Source: Magnetospirillum gryphiswaldense MSR-1 v2
Lineage (GTDB): Bacteria; Pseudomonadota; Alphaproteobacteria; Rhodospirillales; Magnetospirillaceae
Length of the DNA stretch: 64,000 nucleotides
Reading direction: 5' to 3'
NCBI RefSeq assembly: GCF_000513295.1
Contig: NC_023065.1
Coordinates: forward strand, 1,488,001 to 1,552,000
Below, piece by piece: positions 18,532-27,093 of this stretch. Both the position numbers and the translations under genes were made by a program. The notes beneath the pieces are model-generated. The model searched no databases and was not told the DNA's origin. It saw only the letters and a program-made list of their open reading frames with translations. Numbering within the stretch: position 1 is the stretch's first letter; every line of letters starts with the position of its first letter.

Positions 18532-19098
18532 ATGAACGTACATCCGCCCCGTCTGGTGGTCGGCATCAGCGGCGCCTCGGGCATCGTCTATGGCATCCAG
18601 GCCTTACGGGTATTGCGACGCCTGGGGGTGGAAACCCATCTGGTGGTCAGCAAGGCGGCGGAAATCACCTTGGCCCACGAAACCGACATGAAGGTGGCCG
18701 AACTGCGCGCCCTGGCCGATCATTGCCACCGGGCCGAGGATATCGCCGCCGCCCCCGCTTCCGGCTCGTTCCGCACCCTGGGCATGTTGGTGGCGCCGTG
18801 TTCCATCCGCTCCATGAGCGAGATCGCCAGCGGCGTCACCACCTCGCTTCTGACCCGCGCCGCCGACGTCGCCTTGAAGGAACGCCGCCGGCTGGTGCTG
18901 ATGGTGCGTGAATCCCCCCTGCACGCCGGGCATCTGCGCACCATGCTGCAACTGGCGGAAATGGGCGCGGTGATCGCCCCTCCCCTGCCCGCCTTTTACG
19001 CCAAGCCGCAAAGCCTGGACGACATGGTGGCGCACAGCGTTGGGCGGGCGCTGGATCTGTTCGGCCTGGATGCCGGCATCAATCGCTGGGGGGAATAG
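18532..19098 (+). CDS. ubiX: UbiX-family flavin prenyltransferase
   Basis: A 188-residue Rossmann-like flavoprotein. GISGASGIVYG binds the FMN phosphate. VSKAAEIT, the PCSIRSMSEIASG segment and LVLMVRESPLHAGHLRTML are the family's conserved stretches. UbiX prenylates FMN to make the cofactor of UbiD-type decarboxylases, in ubiquinone or aromatic acid metabolism. No ubiD is present in this window. The start at 18532 is preceded by GGGAGAAAG. A TTGTCA-17-TATGCC pair near 18452-18480 may be its promoter. The stop codon is followed at once by a dispersed repeat. Confidence 0.9.
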   Translation: MNVHPPRLVVGISGASGIVYGIQALRVLRRLGVETHLVVSKAAEITLAHETDMKVAELRALADHCHRAEDIAAAPASGSFRTLGMLVAPCSIRSMSEIASGVTTSLLTRAADVALKERRRLVLMVRESPLHAGHLRTMLQLAEMGAVIAPPLPAFYAKPQSLDDMVAHSVGRALDLFGLDAGINRWGE

Positions 19099-19103
19099 TC
19101 GTC

Positions 19104-19222
19104 CGTGAAAAAGTCCCTCGGCTTTGCCTCGGTGTACTTTTCCCCGATTTGAATAGGGAAAACCCGTGCTCAAGCAAGCTTTCCGCGCGGGTTTGCTTCT
19201 TTTCGAAATGCGGAAAAAGGTG
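19104..19222. repeat. dispersed convergent-junction repeat, copy 3
   Basis: Third copy, nearly identical to copy 1 over its first 90 bases, including CTCAAGCAAGCTTTCCGCG. The last block is diverged (AAATGCGGAAAAAGG). It lies 5 bases past the ubiX stop codon and 35 bases from the convergent phosphofructokinase stop codon. Confidence 0.75.
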
Positions 19223-19257
19223 CGGGAGCGCCGATGGCCCCCCCCGCCGACGCCGAA

Positions 19258-20352
19258 TTACGCCTTCATCTCGCCGATATAGATGCCCAGGCCCCGCGCC
19301 GTATGGGCGATGGTGCCGAAGGGGTCGACGGCGCGGGTGATGCCGGCGATTTCCGACAACGGCACGTCGACCACCTGGCCATGCTGCCAGGCGACCATGC
19401 GGTCCATCTTGCCCTGGGCGATCAGGTCGACGGCGTGGACACCGAAGGCCGAGGCGACCAGACGGTCGCGCATGCCCGGAGTGCCGCCGCGCTGCACATG
19501 ACCCAGCACGGTGACGCGGGTTTCCGCCTCGATCATCTTGCCCAGGCGGGCGGCCAGATATTGGCCGATGCCGCCGTAACGGAACTCGCCATCGGCCTGC
19601 ACCTGGGTCACCGGCAGGCCGGTTTCGGTCTTGCAGCCCTCGGCCACCACGACCAAGGCGTGGTTGCGGCCCTCGTGGTTGACCTCGGCCAGCTTGGCGA
19701 CGATGCCTTCCAAGGAATAAGGGATTTCCGGGATCAAGATGACGTCGGCACCACCGCCGATGCCCGAGGAAAGCGCGATATGGCCGACGTCGCGGCCCAT
19801 CAGTTCCAGGATCATGACACGGTGATGGCTGGCGGCGGTGGGGGCCAGCCGGTCGATGGCCTCGGTCGCCACGCCCAAGGCGGTGACATAGCCGATGGCA
19901 TAGTCGGTGTGGGCGACGTCGTTGTCGATGGTCTTGGGGATGCCGACCATGGGCACGCCGCCTTGCTTGCACAGCTTGTTCAAGATGCGCATGGAGCCGT
20001 CGCCGCCGATGACGATCAGCGCATCCAGGCCCAGTTCCTTATAGCCCTCGACGAATTCCGCCGAGCGGTCCTTGGTGGTGCCGTCGGGCATGGGATAGGC
20101 GAAGGGGTCGCCCTTGTTGATGGTGCCCAAGATGGTGCCGCCCATGCGCAACATCTCGCCCGAGGCCACCGACAGGTCGAATTCGCAATAATCCAAAGGC
20201 CGGTTCATCAGCCCCAGGCTGCCGTCGCGGATACCGAACACCCGCCAGCCATAGCCCCGGATGGCGCGATGGACAACGGCACGCAGGGCCGCGTTCAGGC
20301 CGGCGCAATCGCCGCCGCTGGTCAAAATGCCGATACGCTTGGACTTGCTCAT
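19258..20352 (-). CDS. 6-phosphofructokinase (PfkA family)
   Basis: A 364-residue phosphofructokinase catalysing fructose 6-phosphate phosphorylation in glycolysis. Motifs are ILTSGGDCAGLNA at the N-terminus, VIGGDGSMR, the catalytic PKTIDNDV, and QRGGTPGMRDR. The donor site is mixed: GGDGS (Gly, as in ATP enzymes) together with PKTIDND (Lys, as in PPi enzymes). Enzymes with this pairing in the group III subfamily are ATP-dependent, so ATP is the likely donor, but this is not certain. The start at 20352 (MSKSKRIG) follows GGGGTG; an upstream ATG at 20370 is possible. Confidence 0.88.
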   Translation of the reverse strand: MSKSKRIGILTSGGDCAGLNAALRAVVHRAIRGYGWRVFGIRDGSLGLMNRPLDYCEFDLSVASGEMLRMGGTILGTINKGDPFAYPMPDGTTKDRSAEFVEGYKELGLDALIVIGGDGSMRILNKLCKQGGVPMVGIPKTIDNDVAHTDYAIGYVTALGVATEAIDRLAPTAASHHRVMILELMGRDVGHIALSSGIGGGADVILIPEIPYSLEGIVAKLAEVNHEGRNHALVVVAEGCKTETGLPVTQVQADGEFRYGGIGQYLAARLGKMIEAETRVTVLGHVQRGGTPGMRDRLVASAFGVHAVDLIAQGKMDRMVAWQHGQVVDVPLSEIAGITRAVDPFGTIAHTARGLGIYIGEMKA

Positions 20353-20450
20353 AGGACACCCCGCAATGTTCATGACCTTACCCATACCGTTTCACGCCAA
20401 GTTCTGCTAGTGTCAACGACGCTTCAGACTGCAAGTGTCGCCAATTCATA

Positions 20451-20657
20451 ATGATCGACGAAAACATCGAAGAAATCCGGCGCCAATTGGCGGAACTGAT
20501 GACCGAACATCGTGATCTTAACGATGTCATCGACCGTATCGCCGTCGATCCCCTGCAGAACCAGTTACAGTTGCAGCGGCTGAAAAAACGCAAGCTGGCG
20601 CTCAAGGATCAGATCGCCAAGCTGGAAAACCAGATGATTCCCGACATCATCGCCTGA
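20451..20657 (+). CDS. DUF465 (YdcH-like) small protein, second copy
   Basis: A 68-residue charged helical protein with the DUF465 pattern: IRRQLAELMTEHRDLNDVID, then LQLQRLKKRKLALKDQIAKLE. It is a diverged paralogue of the 18218 gene, on the opposite strand with the phosphofructokinase gene between. Function is unknown. It is divergent from pfk, with about 100 bases between the starts, and is followed 37 bases later by the MFS transporter gene, with which it may be cotranscribed. Confidence 0.83.
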   Translation: MIDENIEEIRRQLAELMTEHRDLNDVIDRIAVDPLQNQLQLQRLKKRKLALKDQIAKLENQMIPDIIA

Positions 20658-20694
20658 ACAGACAGCGGCGAAGCCCTTTCGCCCAGGACATCCC

Positions 20695-21873
20695 ATGCCG
20701 GCGCCATCGCGACTGATTGTCATTATCCTGGGCATTTTCACTGCCCTGGCCCCCCTGGCCATCGACATGTATCTGCCGGCACTGCCGCAGATGCAGACCG
20801 ATTTCGCCGCCAGTTCCACCCAGGTGCAGATTACCTTGGCCGCCTTTCTCGCCGGTTTCGCCCTGGGGCCGGCGCTGTACGGCCCCATTTCCGACGGTTG
20901 GGGCCGTAAGGGGCCGCTTTATGCCGGCCTGATCATCCACACCCTGTCGTCCCTGGCCTGCATGATGGCGCCGTCGGTGGAAATCTTCACCATCGCCCGC
21001 TTCTTTCAGGCCATCGGTGCCTGCTCCGGCGGCGTCATCGGTCGCGCCATGGTGCGCGACCTCTACCCGCCGCAAGAGACCCACCGCGTCTATGCCACGC
21101 TGATGCTGGTGATGGGCGCCGCCCCCATCATCGCCCCACTGGCCGGCGCCTGGTTGATCAATCTGCTGGGCTGGCGCTCGATTTTCGCCACCCAGGCGAT
21201 CATGGGCGGGCTATGCCTGGTGCTGCTGCATCACTGGCTGGCGGAAAGCCACCCGCCGCATCTGCGCCGGCGTTCCGGCTTCATCGGCGCCCTGGTCGCC
21301 TATGGCCGGCTGTTGGCCGACCGTTCGTTCATGGCCTATGCCCTGGCCGGCAGTTTCGGCATGGCCGGATTGTTCACATACATTTCGGGCTCGCCCTTCG
21401 TGCTGATCCAGTACCACAACCTGCCGCTGGAGCAATTCAGCTGGGTCTTCGCCGCCAACGCCTTCGGCTTCATCATCGCCGGCCAGATCAACGGCCGGGT
21501 GCTGCATGGACTGGACCGCCACAAGGTGCTGGCGGTGGCGCAATGGGCGCAACTGGCCCTGGCCGCCATGCTGGCGGCGGTGGCCGCCAGCGATTTCGCC
21601 GGCGTGATCGGGTTGTCGGTGGCGCTGTTCGCCACCATCGCCTGCATGGGCTTCATCGCCCCCAATTCCTCGGTACTGGTCATGGCCCCTCGGGGTGGCG
21701 CCATCGCCGGCACCGCTTCCGCCCTGATGGGCATGCTGCAATTCACCATCGGCGCCGCCGCCTCGGCCCTGGTCGGCCTGCTGCATGCTCATTCCGCCCT
21801 GCCCATGGCAATGGTGATGCTGGGCTTCGCCGTTCTCGGGCCGTTATCGCTGAAACTGCTGCCGAAGGGATAG
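20695..21873 (+). CDS. Bcr/CflA-family MFS drug exporter
   Basis: A 392-residue membrane protein with 12 predicted helices. IDMYLPALPQM in the first loop and the loop 2-3 motif GPISDGWGRKGPLYAG are the Bcr/CflA signatures. RFFQAIGACSGGVIGRAMVRDLY is the typical helix 4 to 5 stretch. Members export drugs or small molecules by proton antiport, and the substrate cannot be read from sequence. It is convergent with the GGDEF-like gene, with 8 bases between the stop codons. Confidence 0.88.
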   Translation: MPAPSRLIVIILGIFTALAPLAIDMYLPALPQMQTDFAASSTQVQITLAAFLAGFALGPALYGPISDGWGRKGPLYAGLIIHTLSSLACMMAPSVEIFTIARFFQAIGACSGGVIGRAMVRDLYPPQETHRVYATLMLVMGAAPIIAPLAGAWLINLLGWRSIFATQAIMGGLCLVLLHHWLAESHPPHLRRRSGFIGALVAYGRLLADRSFMAYALAGSFGMAGLFTYISGSPFVLIQYHNLPLEQFSWVFAANAFGFIIAGQINGRVLHGLDRHKVLAVAQWAQLALAAMLAAVAASDFAGVIGLSVALFATIACMGFIAPNSSVLVMAPRGGAIAGTASALMGMLQFTIGAAASALVGLLHAHSALPMAMVMLGFAVLGPLSLKLLPKG

Positions 21874-21881
21874 GGGCGCTC

Positions 21882-22613
21882 TCAGCCCATGCCGCGGCGA
21901 TGGCGGTCGGCAGCGGCGACCACCTGTTCCGCCCCCTCGCCGGCACCAAGCACATGCAAGCCCCAAGCCGGCTGCAACGGGATACGCTGGCCCAACCAGG
22001 TAAAGGGCGGCTCGGCCATGTGGCCGACGATTTCATCCAATTTGTCACGCGCATGGCCGTAATCCGAGCCGGGCAACAAAATGGCGAAGTCCGACCCGCC
22101 CAGGCAGCCGACCATGTCGGTGGTGCGCAGGGCGCCGATGACGGTGGCGCAGATATGGCGCAACGCCCCTTCGCCGGCGGCTAGACCGTGCAATTGCCTA
22201 AGCGCCTCAACCCCAGCCACCTGCAACAGGGCGACCACACCACGCCCGCCACTGCCCAGATAGGCATCCAACTCACGCATGAAGGCGCGTCGGGTCAGGC
22301 AGGGAACGACGGAATGGCGGTCGGATTGCTGTTCCAGCCAGGTCTGGCGACGGTTGGATTGCTCGGCCTTCCAGCGCAACCGCTCGAGTTCGGCCAAAAG
22401 CGGCTGCAAGGCATCCAGGATTTCAGGGGTCAGCCGATCCGCCGGCAGCCCCAGGACCAGGGCCGCGTCCGATGCCGTGTGCGCGGGGGATTTGACCGGG
22501 TTTTCATAGGCATGGGGCGGCAAATGGCGACGCTGGCCGTCATACCCGTCCCGCGCGTATTCGTGAATATCCCTGGTTCGCGACACTTTTTCTGTGCGGT
22601 ACTCGTCGCCCAT
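21882..22613 (-). CDS. degenerate GGDEF-domain protein
   Basis: A 243-residue protein. The first 110 residues are charged with no recognised domain. Residues about 115-240 follow the GGDEF fold (LTRRAFMRELDAYL, VALLQVAGVEALRQLHG, ICATVIGALRTTDMVGCLGGSDFAILLPG). The active-site loop reads LGGSDF in place of GGDEF, so a metal/catalytic Glu is missing, and the RxxD inhibitory site is not evident. It probably lacks diguanylate cyclase activity and may be a sensor or binding domain. No membrane segment. Divergent from purE. Confidence 0.72.
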   Translation of the reverse strand: MGDEYRTEKVSRTRDIHEYARDGYDGQRRHLPPHAYENPVKSPAHTASDAALVLGLPADRLTPEILDALQPLLAELERLRWKAEQSNRRQTWLEQQSDRHSVVPCLTRRAFMRELDAYLGSGGRGVVALLQVAGVEALRQLHGLAAGEGALRHICATVIGALRTTDMVGCLGGSDFAILLPGSDYGHARDKLDEIVGHMAEPPFTWLGQRIPLQPAWGLHVLGAGEGAEQVVAAADRHRRGMG

Positions 22614-22671
22614 GGCGCCCCCCGGTGTTCTTCCGGTTCAAGCGCGAAGTGTAGCACAAGCAAAGCAATGC

Positions 22672-22699
22672 TTGCACGGTTTACGCCGATTTCTATAAT
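22672..22699 (+). promoter_or_regulatory. sigma-70-type promoter of purE
   Basis: TTGCAC (22672-22677), a 16-base spacer, and a perfect TATAAT (22694-22699), leaving a leader of about 20 bases before the purE start at 22727. Confidence 0.75.
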
Positions 22700-22726
22700 C
22701 CGTCCCTTTCCTGGCCCGGAAAGTAA

Positions 22727-23248
22727 ATGGATATGAGCCCAAGCACCCCCGTCATCGGCATCATCATGGGTAGCCAATCCGATTGGGAGACCATGCGCCA
22801 CGCCGTAGAAGTGCTGGTGGACCTCGGCGTTTCCTACGAAACCCGCGTGGTATCCGCCCATCGCACGCCCAAGCGGCTGTACGACTATGCCACCGGGGCC
22901 AAGGCTCGCGGTCTCAAGGTCATCATCGCCGGTGCCGGCGGCGCTGCCCACCTGCCGGGCATGGCCGCCGCCATGACCACCTTGCCGGTGCTCGGCGTGC
23001 CGGTGGAAAGCCGGGTGCTGAAGGGTGTCGACAGCTTGCATTCCATCGTTCAGATGCCCGGCGGCGTGCCGGTGGGTACCTTGGCCATCGGCAAGGCCGG
23101 AGCCACCAATGCCGGCCTGCTGGCGGCGTCGATCATCGCCCTGATGGACCCGGGCCTGGCCCAGCGGCTGGAAGACTGGCGCACCCGCCAAACCGAATCG
23201 GTGGCGGAAATGCCCGTCGATGCCGACAACCCGCATCTGGTCGTCTGA
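22727..23248 (+). CDS. purE: N5-carboxyaminoimidazole ribonucleotide mutase
   Basis: A 173-residue class I PurE converting N5-CAIR to CAIR in purine synthesis. [13 protein letters not shown] is the N-terminal substrate loop, SAHRTP carries the catalytic His, and [12 protein letters not shown] closes the site. It is directly upstream of purK with 4 bases between stop and start, so they form an operon served by the promoter at 22672. ATG 22733 is an alternative start two codons downstream. Confidence 0.95.
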   Translation: MDMSPSTPVIGIIMGSQSDWETMRHAVEVLVDLGVSYETRVVSAHRTPKRLYDYATGAKARGLKVIIAGAGGAAHLPGMAAAMTTLPVLGVPVESRVLKGVDSLHSIVQMPGGVPVGTLAIGKAGATNAGLLAASIIALMDPGLAQRLEDWRTRQTESVAEMPVDADNPHLVV

Positions 23249-23252
23249 GATC

Positions 23253-24332
23253 ATGAACACCCCCCTGCCCCCCGGCGGCACCATCGGTATCATCGGCGGC
23301 GGCCAATTGGGCCGCATGGCCGCCCTGGCCGCCGCCCGCCTGGGCTATCGCGTCCACGTCTTCACCCCGGAAGTCGACAGCCCGACCGAGCAGGTGGCGG
23401 CCACCGCCACCATCGCCGGCTATGACGACATGAAGGCGCTGGAAGCCTTCGCCCGCGCCGTCGATGTCGTCACCTTCGAGTTCGAGAACATTCCGGCGGC
23501 TTCGGTGCGGCTGCTGACTTCGCTGGTGCCGGTGCGTCCGTCGTGGAAAGTGCTGGAAGTGGCCCAAGACCGCATCAGCGAAAAGCGCTTCTTCAACGGC
23601 ATCGGCATCGCCACCGCGCCGTGGGCGGAAATCAATTCCGCCGCCGATCTGAAGGCCGGGGTCGAACGCATCGGTCGTCCGGCGGTGCTGAAGACCACGC
23701 GGTTGGGCTATGACGGCAAGGGCCAGGTCAAGATCACCGCCAAGACCGACCTGGATCAGGCCTGGGCCAGCATGGACGGCGCCACCGCGGTGCTGGAAGG
23801 CTTCATCGACTTCGCCGGCGAGGTGTCGGTGATCGTCGCCCGTGGTCTCGACGGGGGGTGCGCCACCTTCGATCCGGCCTGGAACGTCCATACCAACCAC
23901 ATCCTCGACACCACCACCATCCCCGCCCCCATTTCCCAGCCCCTGGCCGAGCGTGCCATCCAAGTGGCGCTGAAGGCGGCTGAGGCGCTGGATCTGGTCG
24001 GCTTGCTGGCGGTGGAGATGTTCGTCACCAAAGCGGGCGACGTTCTGGTCAACGAAATGGCGCCCAGGCCGCACAATTCCGGCCATTGGACCATGGATGC
24101 CTGCGTCACCGACCAGTTCGAGCAATTCATCCGCGCCGTCTGCGGTCTGCCGCTGGGCAGCCCCGACCGTCATTCCGACGCGGTGATGACCAATCTGATC
24201 GGTTCGGACGTGGACAAATGGCTCGACTTCCTGAAAGAGCCGGGGGCCAAGCTGCATCTTTACGGCAAGGCCGAGGCGCGCTCGGGCCGCAAGATGGGCC
24301 ATGTCACCCGAATCCGCCCGCGCCAAGGCTGA
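23253..24332 (+). CDS. purK: N5-carboxyaminoimidazole ribonucleotide synthase
   Basis: A 359-residue ATP-grasp enzyme carboxylating AIR to N5-CAIR with bicarbonate and ATP. GIIGGGQLGRM near the N-terminus, KTTRLGYDGKGQ, EGFIDFAGEVSVIVAR and NEMAPRPHNSGHWT are the family signatures. It works in sequence with PurE upstream. Length is typical. The start at 23253 follows TCTGAGATC, and the longer frame overlaps purE. Confidence 0.95.
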   Translation: MNTPLPPGGTIGIIGGGQLGRMAALAAARLGYRVHVFTPEVDSPTEQVAATATIAGYDDMKALEAFARAVDVVTFEFENIPAASVRLLTSLVPVRPSWKVLEVAQDRISEKRFFNGIGIATAPWAEINSAADLKAGVERIGRPAVLKTTRLGYDGKGQVKITAKTDLDQAWASMDGATAVLEGFIDFAGEVSVIVARGLDGGCATFDPAWNVHTNHILDTTTIPAPISQPLAERAIQVALKAAEALDLVGLLAVEMFVTKAGDVLVNEMAPRPHNSGHWTMDACVTDQFEQFIRAVCGLPLGSPDRHSDAVMTNLIGSDVDKWLDFLKEPGAKLHLYGKAEARSGRKMGHVTRIRPRQG

Positions 24333-24434
24333 AACAACCATTTCCCGATTGACGCCCCTATGCCCGATACGGGATTTTGCTGATGCCGTGTCATAAGGCG
24401 GCCATGCAAAAAGCATAATGGGAGATACGTCACC

Positions 24435-24869
24435 ATGTCGTCGCGCCTGATCAAGGACGTCATCAAGAACCAGTCCATCGTCGCCCTGCCCCATACCGCC
24501 ACCGTACGTGAAGCGGCACAGGAAATGGCCAAGCGCCGCATCGGCGCCATCGTCATCGTCGATGACGGTAAGCTGATGGGCATCTTCACCGAACGCGACG
24601 GCCTGTTCCGCGTCCTGGCCGAGGGCCGCGACCCGGAAAACACCACCCTTGATCAGGTGATGACCGGCAAGTTGTCGACCATCGCCCCCGACCGTCCGCT
24701 GCTGCACGCGCTGCACATCATGCATGATAACGGCTTCAGGCACATGCCGGTGGTCCAAGGCGGCAAGCCGGTGGGCATGTTGTCCATCCGCGACGCGCTG
24801 GATTACGAACTGGTTCATTTCGTCAAAGAGATTGAAAAGAAGGAAGCTTTGACCGAGATCATTCGCTGA
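24435..24869 (+). CDS. tandem CBS-domain protein
   Basis: A 144-residue protein made of one CBS pair: the first domain includes RIGAIVIVDDGKLMGIFTERD, the second HIMHDNGFRHMPVVQGGKPVGMLSIRD. CBS pairs bind adenine nucleotides and usually regulate a partner; none is fused here. GGGAGAT is about 9 bases upstream of ATG 24435. It sits alone between purK and the DedA gene on the same strand. The function is not determinable. Confidence 0.87.
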   Translation: MSSRLIKDVIKNQSIVALPHTATVREAAQEMAKRRIGAIVIVDDGKLMGIFTERDGLFRVLAEGRDPENTTLDQVMTGKLSTIAPDRPLLHALHIMHDNGFRHMPVVQGGKPVGMLSIRDALDYELVHFVKEIEKKEALTEIIR

Positions 24870-24976
24870 GGCGGCCTGGGGTCCGTTACAATTGGGCGAC
24901 CTCCCCAGTTGTCCATTGACGCGGGCCCCGCCATGCCGGATGTATAGGTCCACATACCCAAGGATGATGGTTGCCG

Positions 24977-25708
24977 ATGTCGTCTAACACCCGCCGTGTT
25001 TTGCTCGCCCTTGGCGCCTTGGTTTTGGTGGGGGGGATCGTTGCCCTGGGGGTGGTGCTCGGTCGTATCGGCTCGCCCAGCGAGGTCTTGGACCTGATCC
25101 TCACCGAATACAGCTACCTGCTGTATCCGACCATCCTGATCTGGACCTTCGTCGAAGGCGAAACGGTGGTGCTGATTGCCGGCATCATCGCCTCGGAAGG
25201 CAGTTACAACATCAACGTCGAACTGATCGCCCTGGCCGCCTTTTCCGGCAGCTTCGCCGGCGACCAGCTTTACTATTACATCGGTCGCCGCTATGGCACG
25301 CCGCTGTTGAACCGCTGGCCGACCATGGGCAGCAAGATCGACTGGGCGTTTGAACTGGTCAAGACCCACCCGACCCTGTTCATCCTGTCGTTCCGCTTCA
25401 TCTACGGCGTGCGCAACATCGCCCCCTTCGTCATCGGCATCGCCGGAGTACCACGGCTGCGTTATGCCATGCTCAACGCCATCGCCGCCCTGATCTGGGC
25501 CCACAGCTTCGCCTGGGGCGGCTATTTCCTCGGCCGCGTGCTGGAAGACTGGCTGGGCGACCACAAATGGAAGATCCTGGGGTTCTTCGTCCTCGTCATC
25601 GCTGCGGTCGCCGTTTACGGCTATCTGGGACAGAAGAAGCGACTGAAGGCCATCGAGGCCAAGGAAGCCGCCGATGGCGTCTGCGACGTACCGCAGCGGT
25701 CGGACTGA
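24977..25708 (+). CDS. DedA-family membrane protein
   Basis: A 243-residue inner membrane protein of the DedA/SNARE-associated family. Segments are FVEGETVVLIAGIIA, AFSGSFAGDQLYYYIGRRYG, and RFIYGVRNIAPFVIGIAG with the conserved acidic and basic residues. DedA proteins act as undecaprenyl-phosphate or phospholipid flippases in several bacteria. ATG 24977 is used; a TTG two codons earlier is less likely. The stop codon abuts the end of the convergent lytic transglycosylase gene directly, so the two transcripts must overlap. Confidence 0.9.
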   Translation: MSSNTRRVLLALGALVLVGGIVALGVVLGRIGSPSEVLDLILTEYSYLLYPTILIWTFVEGETVVLIAGIIASEGSYNINVELIALAAFSGSFAGDQLYYYIGRRYGTPLLNRWPTMGSKIDWAFELVKTHPTLFILSFRFIYGVRNIAPFVIGIAGVPRLRYAMLNAIAALIWAHSFAWGGYFLGRVLEDWLGDHKWKILGFFVLVIAAVAVYGYLGQKKRLKAIEAKEAADGVCDVPQRSD

Positions 25709-26524
25709 TCAGTACCCGTCCAACGACAATCCTTTGGCCCGGCGCACCTCGACCATACGGGCGCGACGCATCTGGTATTCGGACATGCGGGCCTGGCGAT
25801 AGGCGGCGGCGATCAGCCTGGCCTCGTCCTGAACGGTGGATTGCTGATCACGCCAAGCCTTGCGCTGCTCCTCGACCCGAGCGTTGGACGGCACCGGCCC
25901 CGGCCCCTTTCCCGGCTTGATGGACGGCAATTGTGGCTGCGGACGGGAGGCCAGGGCGGCCATCTGGGTGCCGGCACCGTCCCACACCTTCATCAGCCGC
26001 TCGCGATAGGCGGCGGCCAGATGCGGGGTCTGACTATGATAATAGGACGCCGCCGTCACCCAATTGTCGGTGGCACCGAACAATCCCTTCAGGAAGCGGG
26101 CGGCATAGCCCACATTGGCCACCGGCTCGAACGCCTCGTCCAGCGAGGTGAAGGCGGTGGGGTGGTACATCAGATTGATCTGCATGCAGCCGACATCGAT
26201 GCTTTTGACGCCCTTGGACTGCAAGCGCCGCACCTCGGCAATGGCTTCCCCCTTGGTGGGGAAATATTTGCCCTGCCCCTGCGAGGTCACCGTCCACGGC
26301 CAGGCAAGGGTTGCCTTGTAGTCACGGTCGTAACGCCCCGATTCGACCACCGAGATGGAATTGAGCAGACGGGCGGGAATACCGTAGAGGCGCTCGTTCT
26401 TGCCGGCTTCCTCGGCGCATTGGGCCTCGGGCGGCAGGGACGGTGCGGCCTGGGCGGCCTGGGACAGCGCGCACGCGGCCAGCATCGCCATCCCCATCGC
26501 CACCATTTGCCGTTTTACGCCCAT
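25709..26524 (-). CDS. secreted lytic transglycosylase (SLT domain)
   Basis: A 271-residue periplasmic protein with an N-terminal signal peptide ending AAQA. The SLT fold follows, with catalytic Glu in ISVVESGRYD, then SIDVGCMQINLMYHP and NVGYAARFLKGLF. A Pro-rich linker and a charged helical C-terminus of about 80 residues follow, without a recognised binding domain. It cleaves murein glycan strands. It is flanked by the small RNA candidate upstream and converges with dedA. Confidence 0.88.
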   Translation of the reverse strand: MGVKRQMVAMGMAMLAACALSQAAQAAPSLPPEAQCAEEAGKNERLYGIPARLLNSISVVESGRYDRDYKATLAWPWTVTSQGQGKYFPTKGEAIAEVRRLQSKGVKSIDVGCMQINLMYHPTAFTSLDEAFEPVANVGYAARFLKGLFGATDNWVTAASYYHSQTPHLAAAYRERLMKVWDGAGTQMAALASRPQPQLPSIKPGKGPGPVPSNARVEEQRKAWRDQQSTVQDEARLIAAAYRQARMSEYQMRRARMVEVRRAKGLSLDGY

Positions 26525-26690
26525 TTCATCGACCTTGCGGAATGATCCAACGCCCGCAATCCATGCATACGTCGTGCCACTATTGGATTCATCGCAATCA
26601 CCGGAACGACATGCCTGGAATGCGTTGATGCAAAATCAAGCAATTCCGTACCTTTAACACCTTTCTGCCAATTCGGGGGGCATTTTCCGC

Positions 26691-26719
26691 TTGCGCGAAG
26701 GCGGCGAACCCCTTAATTA
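26691..26719 (+). promoter_or_regulatory. candidate promoter of the small RNA
   Basis: TTGCGC (26691-26696), a 17-base spacer and TAATTA (26714-26719) precede the predicted small RNA. The -10 element is weak, so this is tentative. Confidence 0.4.
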
Positions 26720-26725
26720 TTGCAC

Positions 26726-26824
26726 TGCAACAAACGGAAAGTCTTCTGACCTATTCCCTTGTTGCCTTTCTTGGACGTTTCCTCCCTAAACTTGAGCCCC
26801 AGCTTCGTGCTGGGGCTTTTTTTT
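26726..26824 (+). ncRNA. predicted small RNA with CCUCC region and strong terminator
   Basis: Three parts in order: a 5' hairpin closed by GCAACAA (26727-26733) and TTGTTGC (26759-26765); a pyrimidine-rich single-stranded stretch containing TTTCCTCCCT, complementary to ribosome binding sites; and an intrinsic terminator AGCCCCAGC-TTCGT-GCTGGGGCT (26795-26817) with eight Ts. No plus-strand gene lies upstream within 980 bases, so the terminator must end an RNA that starts here. It resembles alphaproteobacterial sRNAs with CCUCC loops. Target and exact 5' end are unknown. Confidence 0.6.
26785..26798 (+). repeat. 14-bp direct repeat, left copy (possible attL)
   Basis: CCTAAACTTGAGCC, identical to 29221-29234. 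It lies inside the small RNA, at the base of its terminator. The pair flanks a 2.4-kb patch with an integrase fragment. Confidence 0.55.
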
Positions 26825-27093
26825 GGCGGATTTTCTAGGGTTAGCGCATTTATGTGCGATAGCTAATTTACGGCAGAATGTAATCTCAGATTGCTAGTTG
26901 CTGCACGGATTCTTGTTTTGTTTCTTTTTGCGCCTGCGGTCACAAATGGCGATCAACATTGGTCTTGGCTGCAAGAAGCCTAACGAGGTGGGTGAAATGT
27001 AAGCAAGCCACTTTTTAGCAGAATGCTTATAAGCGCGAAGATGTCGTAATCTGTCTGTTAGGCTTTAACCTGAACATGGTTTCATAGCTTCCC
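26825..27093. other. AT-rich noncoding stretch
   Basis: No coding frame or RNA gene is recognised. It is visibly richer in A and T than the neighbouring genes. A 9-bp inverted repeat, AAGCCTAAC (26976-26984) and GTTAGGCTT (27057-27065), is separated by 72 bases. Foreign origin is likely. Confidence 0.5.
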
